NCBI GenBank assembly: GCA_021794095.1
Contig: JAJYRN010000001.1
Location: forward strand, 1-64,000
DNA: 64,000 bases
From: Acidobacteriota bacterium
Lineage (GTDB): Bacteria; Acidobacteriota; Holophagae; Holophagales; Holophagaceae
Direction of reading: 5' to 3'
Shown here: piece by piece, positions 58,395 to 64,000 of the stretch
Position numbering within the stretch: the first letter of the stretch is position 1
How the letters are laid out: the number at the start of each line of letters is the position of its first letter
Translations under genes and position numbers: made by a program
The notes under the pieces: generated by a model
What the model was told of the DNA's origin: nothing
The model's input: the letters and a program-made list of their open reading frames with translations, nothing else
The model's database searches: none

Positions 58395-60836
58395 ATGCCG
58401 GAAGGCACCGAGCAGAAAGTGGACTACCAGGCCCTGGCCATTCCTGAGGTTCTGCGGCAGCTGGGCACCGATCCGGCCAGCGGTCTGACGGCCGCCCAGG
58501 TGGCCGAGCGGACGCGCACCTACGGCTTCAACGAGGTTCCCGAGGAGAAGCCCAACCGGCTGCTCGGCTTCCTGAAGAAGTTCTGGGGACTGACCGCCTG
58601 GATGCTTGAGGTGGTCATCATCCTGTCCGCGATCCTCAAGAAGTATCTGGACCTCTACATCATCCTCGCGCTCCTCGTCCTGAACGCCATCCTGGGCTTC
58701 CTCCAGGAGGAGCGTGCCTCCAAGGCCGTGGACACCCTGAAGCAGAAGCTCCGGGTGAACGCGCGGACCCTGCGCGAAGGCCGCTGGCTGATGCTCCCCG
58801 CCCGGGAACTGGTGCCGGGCGATGTGGTCCGGGTCCGGGCCGGCGATTTCGTGCCGGCGGACCTCAAGCTCCTGGACGGCCATCTCCAGGTGGATCAGGC
58901 GGCCCTCACCGGCGAATCCCTGGCCGTGGAGAAGCAGGCGTCCGACCTGCTCTTCGCGGGATCGGTGGTGCAGTCGGGCGAGTCCACGGCCGTGGTCGTC
59001 CTCACGGGCACCCGGACCTTCTTCGGGAAGACCACCGAGCTGGTCCAGGTGGCCAAGCCCAAGCTCCACATGGAGGTCGTCATCTCGCAGGTGGTGCGGT
59101 GGCTGCTGGTCATCGTCGGCGGAACGCTGGGCCTGGCCTTCGCCGTGGCCGCCTTCACCGGCATCAACCTGCTTGAGGTGCTCTCCCTGACCCTGGTGCT
59201 GCTGGCCTCCTCCATCCCGGTGGCGCTGCCCGCGATGTTCACCATCAGCATGGCCATCGGCTCCCTGGAGCTGGTCAAGCGGGGCGTCCTGGTCACCCGC
59301 CTCAGCGCCGCGGAGGACGCGGCCACCATGGACACCCTCTGCACCGACAAGACCGGCACCATCACGATGAACAAGCTGTCGGTGGCCGGCGTGATCCCCT
59401 GGAGCGGCTTCGACGAGGATGCCGTCCTGCTCTATGGGGCGCTGGCCTCCCAAGAGGCCAACCACGATCCCATTGATCTGGCCTTCCTCTCCGCCGCCGG
59501 GGACCGGGGCCTTCCCGTGGACCAGTACGCCCAGGAGCGCTTCATCCCCTTCGATCCCAGCACGCGCCGCACGGAGGCCGTGGTGGTAAAGGGCGGCGCG
59601 CGGATGCGCATCGCCAAGGGCGCCGTCAACGCCCTGGCCGCACTGGCGGGCGTGGATCCCGCAGCCCTGAACGAGCGGGCCCACGACTACGCAGAAAAGG
59701 GCTACCGCACCCTGGCGGTGGCCGTCGAGGACGAGAGTGGGTTCCGAATCGTCGGGCTGGCGGCCCTCTACGACAAGCCCCGGCCCGATGCCGGACGCCT
59801 CATCGGCGAACTCAACCGACTCGGGATCGCGGTGAAGATGCTCACGGGGGACGCGCTGCCCATCGCCCGGGAAACAGCCCGCCAGGTCGGCCTGTCCGAC
59901 GCGATCACCTCCTCGGTGGATTTCGAACGCGCCCTGCAGGAAAACCCGGAGCAGGCCGGCAGGATCGCGGAGGCCAGCGAGGGCTTCGCGGAAATCTATC
60001 CCGAGGACAAATTCCGGATCGTCCAGAGCCTCCAGCAGCGGGGCCACGTGGTGGGCATGACCGGGGACGGGCTCAATGATGCGCCCTCCCTTAAGCAGGC
60101 CGAGGTCGGCATCGCCGTCAGCAGCGCCACGGACGTGGCCAAGGGCGCCGCCAGTGCGGTTCTCACCGGCGAGGGGCTCGCCAATATCATTGATCTCGTC
60201 AAAGTGGGCCGGATGATCTACCAGCGGATCCAGACCTGGATCTTCAACAAGGTGGTCAAGACCTTCCAGATCGTCGTCTTCGTGGTGGTGGCCTTCCTCC
60301 TCACCGGGCGCTTTGTGGTATCGGCCTTCGACGTCGTGCTCCTCCTGTTCGTCATTGACTTCGTGACGCTCTCCATCTCCACCGATAACGCCCGGTGGTC
60401 CCCCACACCCGATACCTGGGACATCAGCGCCCTGGTCCGGACCTCGGTCGTCATCGGGATCCTGGTGGTCCTGGAATCCCTCGGCATCCTCTACATCGGC
60501 ATGAAGCCCTTCCACTTGGCCGGCGAAGCCCTCCGGACCTATGCCTTCTGCATCCTGTTCTACTTCGGGCTCCTCACGGTCTTCGTGGTGCGGGAGCGCG
60601 GCCATTTCTGGGCCTCGGCCCCCAGCCGCCCGCTGTTCCTCACCTCCCTCGTGGACCTTCTGGTGGTGACCTTCCTGGTGGTGCACGGCATTCCGGGCGT
60701 CCACGCCTTGCCGCTCTACGCCCCCCTGACGGTCCTGGGACTCTCCGCCCTCTTCAACTTCGTCATCAACGACGCCGTCAAGGTAGCCATGCTGCGGGCC
60801 CAGGGACACCAGGCCCACCATCTCCTCAACGGATGA
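58395..60836 (+). CDS. Plasma-membrane-type (P3A) proton-exporting P-type ATPase
   Basis: 813 aa. Actuator TGES (QAALTGESLAVEK), phosphorylation site Asp318 in CTDKTGTIT, ATP-binding KGAVNALA..., hinge MTGDGLNDAPSL. M4 has SSIPVALPAM; M6 has VIDFVTLSISTDN, whose Asp aligns with the proton-binding Asp of plant H+-ATPases; SPTPDTW matches too. GGAGA before the ATG. Likely H+ export or pH control. No cluster of subunits needed. Confidence 0.9.
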   Translation: MPEGTEQKVDYQALAIPEVLRQLGTDPASGLTAAQVAERTRTYGFNEVPEEKPNRLLGFLKKFWGLTAWMLEVVIILSAILKKYLDLYIILALLVLNAILGFLQEERASKAVDTLKQKLRVNARTLREGRWLMLPARELVPGDVVRVRAGDFVPADLKLLDGHLQVDQAALTGESLAVEKQASDLLFAGSVVQSGESTAVVVLTGTRTFFGKTTELVQVAKPKLHMEVVISQVVRWLLVIVGGTLGLAFAVAAFTGINLLEVLSLTLVLLASSIPVALPAMFTISMAIGSLELVKRGVLVTRLSAAEDAATMDTLCTDKTGTITMNKLSVAGVIPWSGFDEDAVLLYGALASQEANHDPIDLAFLSAAGDRGLPVDQYAQERFIPFDPSTRRTEAVVVKGGARMRIAKGAVNALAALAGVDPAALNERAHDYAEKGYRTLAVAVEDESGFRIVGLAALYDKPRPDAGRLIGELNRLGIAVKMLTGDALPIARETARQVGLSDAITSSVDFERALQENPEQAGRIAEASEGFAEIYPEDKFRIVQSLQQRGHVVGMTGDGLNDAPSLKQAEVGIAVSSATDVAKGAASAVLTGEGLANIIDLVKVGRMIYQRIQTWIFNKVVKTFQIVVFVVVAFLLTGRFVVSAFDVVLLLFVIDFVTLSISTDNARWSPTPDTWDISALVRTSVVIGILVVLESLGILYIGMKPFHLAGEALRTYAFCILFYFGLLTVFVVRERGHFWASAPSRPLFLTSLVDLLVVTFLVVHGIPGVHALPLYAPLTVLGLSALFNFVINDAVKVAMLRAQGHQAHHLLNG

Positions 60837-60872
60837 CCGGGCCCACCGGCCATCCGTTCGCCGGCCCCGCCT

Positions 60873-60888
60873 GTGGCCCCTGGGCCAC
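60873..60888. terminator. Hairpin between the ATPase and glmS
   Basis: GTGGCCC (60873-60879) / GGGCCAC (60882-60888), 7-bp perfect stem, 2-nt spacer, 37 nt after the ATPase stop. The loop is too short as written, so the inner pairs would open. No T-run. Confidence 0.3.
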
Positions 60889-60967
60889 GGAGCGTAGCAC
60901 TCCCGCCCCATTGGCCCCTGTCCTCCGGCCCGCTAGGGTGGAACTCAACCAGGGCAGGAGGTCTAGC

Positions 60968-62800
<1,833 letters not shown>

Positions 62801-62843
62801 GCCTCGACAGCCGCCCCCGTTCCGCTAGAATGGATCTTCACGC

Positions 62844-62918
<75 letters not shown>

Positions 62919-62933
62919 GCTAAAAGAATAAAA

Positions 62934-62970
62934 GGGGTCGCTTACGAGTGGCCCCTACCTCTATTTTTTC
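62934..62970 (+). terminator. Terminator of tRNA-Val
   Basis: GGGGTCGC / GTGGCCCC stem (62934-62941, 62948-62955; two to three non-Watson-Crick pairs), then TACCTCTATTTTTT. Starts 16 nt past the tRNA. Confidence 0.75.
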
Positions 62971-63355
62971 AACCCAAAAAGCGCTATCCCCGAAATATCC
63001 CCAAAATGCCCCCGTGGATCATCGAGGACTGGGGAGGACCGAGAGAACCCGAACAGCTCTCCCGAGTAGCCAACTGACGGATGCTGGATCCGACCGAGGC
63101 TTGCTCCATTCGTCCCTTCAACGGCGGCCATGCTGATGGAACGAGATCAATCGGTCTCATCCGGTCTCTCGGGCGCGAGGCATTCGTCCACCGCCTGAAC
63201 CGGGATGATCACCCGCTTGCCACACCGGACAGTAGCTGTCCATCGCATCCAGCCATACATGGATGGCCCAAGCTCAGGTCGGTACGCCGCCCGCCATTCA
63301 GATAGAAGACCAACTCATCCCCACCCGCTTCCGCTACGCTGGACCCTCTCCGACC
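62971..63355. other. 385-nt stretch with no convincing gene
   Basis: Short ORFs only, none with a family pattern. The start has G/C-poor tracts with the repeated words TATCCCCGAAATATCCCC. Lying just past a tRNA, it is a site type used by integrating elements; no integrase or duplicated tRNA end is visible. Confidence 0.4.
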
Positions 63356-64000
63356 ATGCTGAGCCTGACCTATGCCAACCGCACGGAGCGCCTCCTCGAG
63401 ACGCTGACGGAGGCTTTGCGCCAGGAACGGCAGGCCTTTGGAATGTGGGAGCCCATCCAGTTGGTGGTGCCCAATCCGAATGTGAAGCGCTACCTGCTGG
63501 ATGGCTTGGGAAAATCACTGGGCATTCTGGCCCACTTCAAGGTGAACTACCTGGATGGCTTGTGGCGGGGGCCTCTGGGACAGATGGATCCTCCCGTGCG
63601 GTTGTGGAACCGCCACGCGCTCCAGGGCGCGATCTTGTCCGTGCTGTCGCAGCCGGGCGCCCTGGAGACCCCGGACTTGGCGCCTTTGAAGCGCTACCTG
63701 GAAGGCGACGGGGCTGACCTGAAGCTCATGCAGCTGGCCGAGAGGGCAGCCGGCCTCCTGGAGGACTACAGCCTCACCCGCCCGGAGTGGGCCGTGTCCT
63801 GGGCCACGGGGCGGTCTGTCTCCGGTGCGCCGACCGACCTGGAAGCCTGGCAGCGGGGTCTGTGGAACCGGATTGTCGCTGGGGCGGAGGCGGGCCCCGA
63901 GCGCTGGACCACCCTCGCCGGCCTCCTGCGGGAGGGGCGTTTCGACCGGATCCCTCTGCCGCCTCGGATCCACGTCTTCGGGTTGAGCTATGCGGCCGAG
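63356..64000 (+). CDS. recC: Exodeoxyribonuclease V gamma subunit (RecC), N-terminal part
   Basis: 215 codons, running off the right edge. Begins MLSLTYANRTERLLETL; IQLVVPNPNVKRYLLDGL and GILAHFKVNYLDGLW, LWNRHALQGAIL and PPRIHVFGLSYA agree with RecC, the Chi-reading subunit of RecBCD. ATG has only a poor ribosome site. recB and recD would lie downstream. Confidence 0.78.
   Translation, partial: MLSLTYANRTERLLETLTEALRQERQAFGMWEPIQLVVPNPNVKRYLLDGLGKSLGILAHFKVNYLDGLWRGPLGQMDPPVRLWNRHALQGAILSVLSQPGALETPDLAPLKRYLEGDGADLKLMQLAERAAGLLEDYSLTRPEWAVSWATGRSVSGAPTDLEAWQRGLWNRIVAGAEAGPERWTTLAGLLREGRFDRIPLPPRIHVFGLSYAAE

Noticed and set aside
58221-60911. 896-aa minus-strand frame opposite the ATPase
   Set aside because: Mirror of the P-type ATPase; no own domains.
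60837-60967. glmS ribozyme upstream of glmS
   Set aside because: Region is too short and lacks the pseudoknot core; only a small hairpin is seen.

Overview
The window is a high-GC, densely coded bacterial chromosome segment with Gram-negative features: outer-membrane beta-barrels, lipoproteins with lipoboxes, two RND/TolC tripartite pumps and KdsC of the Kdo/LPS pathway. The mix of an eight-haem c-type cytochrome lipoprotein, a sigma-54-like promoter before flhA, a FliY-like FliN, a fused branched-chain 2-oxoacid dehydrogenase E1 and He_PIG/kelch surface lipoproteins fits Acidobacteriota, perhaps the Holophagae (Geothrix-like). That assignment is inference from gene content; no rRNA gene is present.

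Layout. 226-8220 (minus): one long operon, ArsR regulator > TolC > membrane-fusion lipoprotein > RND pump > two small membrane proteins > thioredoxin > rhodanese > AhpD-like > OsmC. The tail looks like sulfane-sulfur/peroxide chemistry coupled to efflux. 8430-9493: kdsC plus a small barrel. 9603-14141: a giant lipoprotein with eight He_PIG repeats, one Ig-like domain and fourteen kelch units. 14188-15073: small envelope proteins. 15188-19714: S9 peptidase, SurE and a HAD 5'-nucleotidase. 19836-21492: an aldo-keto reductase flanked by a probable alcohol-dehydrogenase remnant and a broken AraC regulator. 21505-24921: mfd, then a degenerate inverted-repeat element. 25115-32150 (minus): TetR > TolC > MFP > RND > nitroreductase, with two copies of a TetR-type palindrome at its promoter, divergent from a second TetR and two small membrane proteins.

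33919-39759 (minus): cold-shock protein, a barrel, fused E1, a porin and amt with a possible sigma-54 promoter. Divergent from amt is a KdpD-like kinase lacking the canonical N-terminal KdpD domain, with its KdpE-like regulator (39887-42501). Next come a structured palindromic element, bioB, a haemerythrin-like protein, valS, the octahaem lipoprotein, a zinc-ribbon/Tudor-like protein with an exonuclease, and yraN. 50640-57822 is a flagellar cluster (flhA, flhF, flhG, fliA, fliM, fliN) behind the best sigma-54 promoter match in the window. The right end holds a truncated serine hydrolase, a plasma-membrane-type H+-ATPase, glmS, tRNA-Val(GAC) with a terminator, a stretch with no recognised gene, and the start of a recC-like gene that runs off the edge.

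Transcription units are tight, with many ATGA overlaps. Most decay signs (ADH remnant, frameshifted and internally deleted AraC, truncated beta-lactamase-fold lipoprotein) lie at operon borders. The most interesting candidate system is the ArsR-RND-thioredoxin-rhodanese-OsmC operon. The amt/KdpD-like arrangement and the double TetR promoter region are next.
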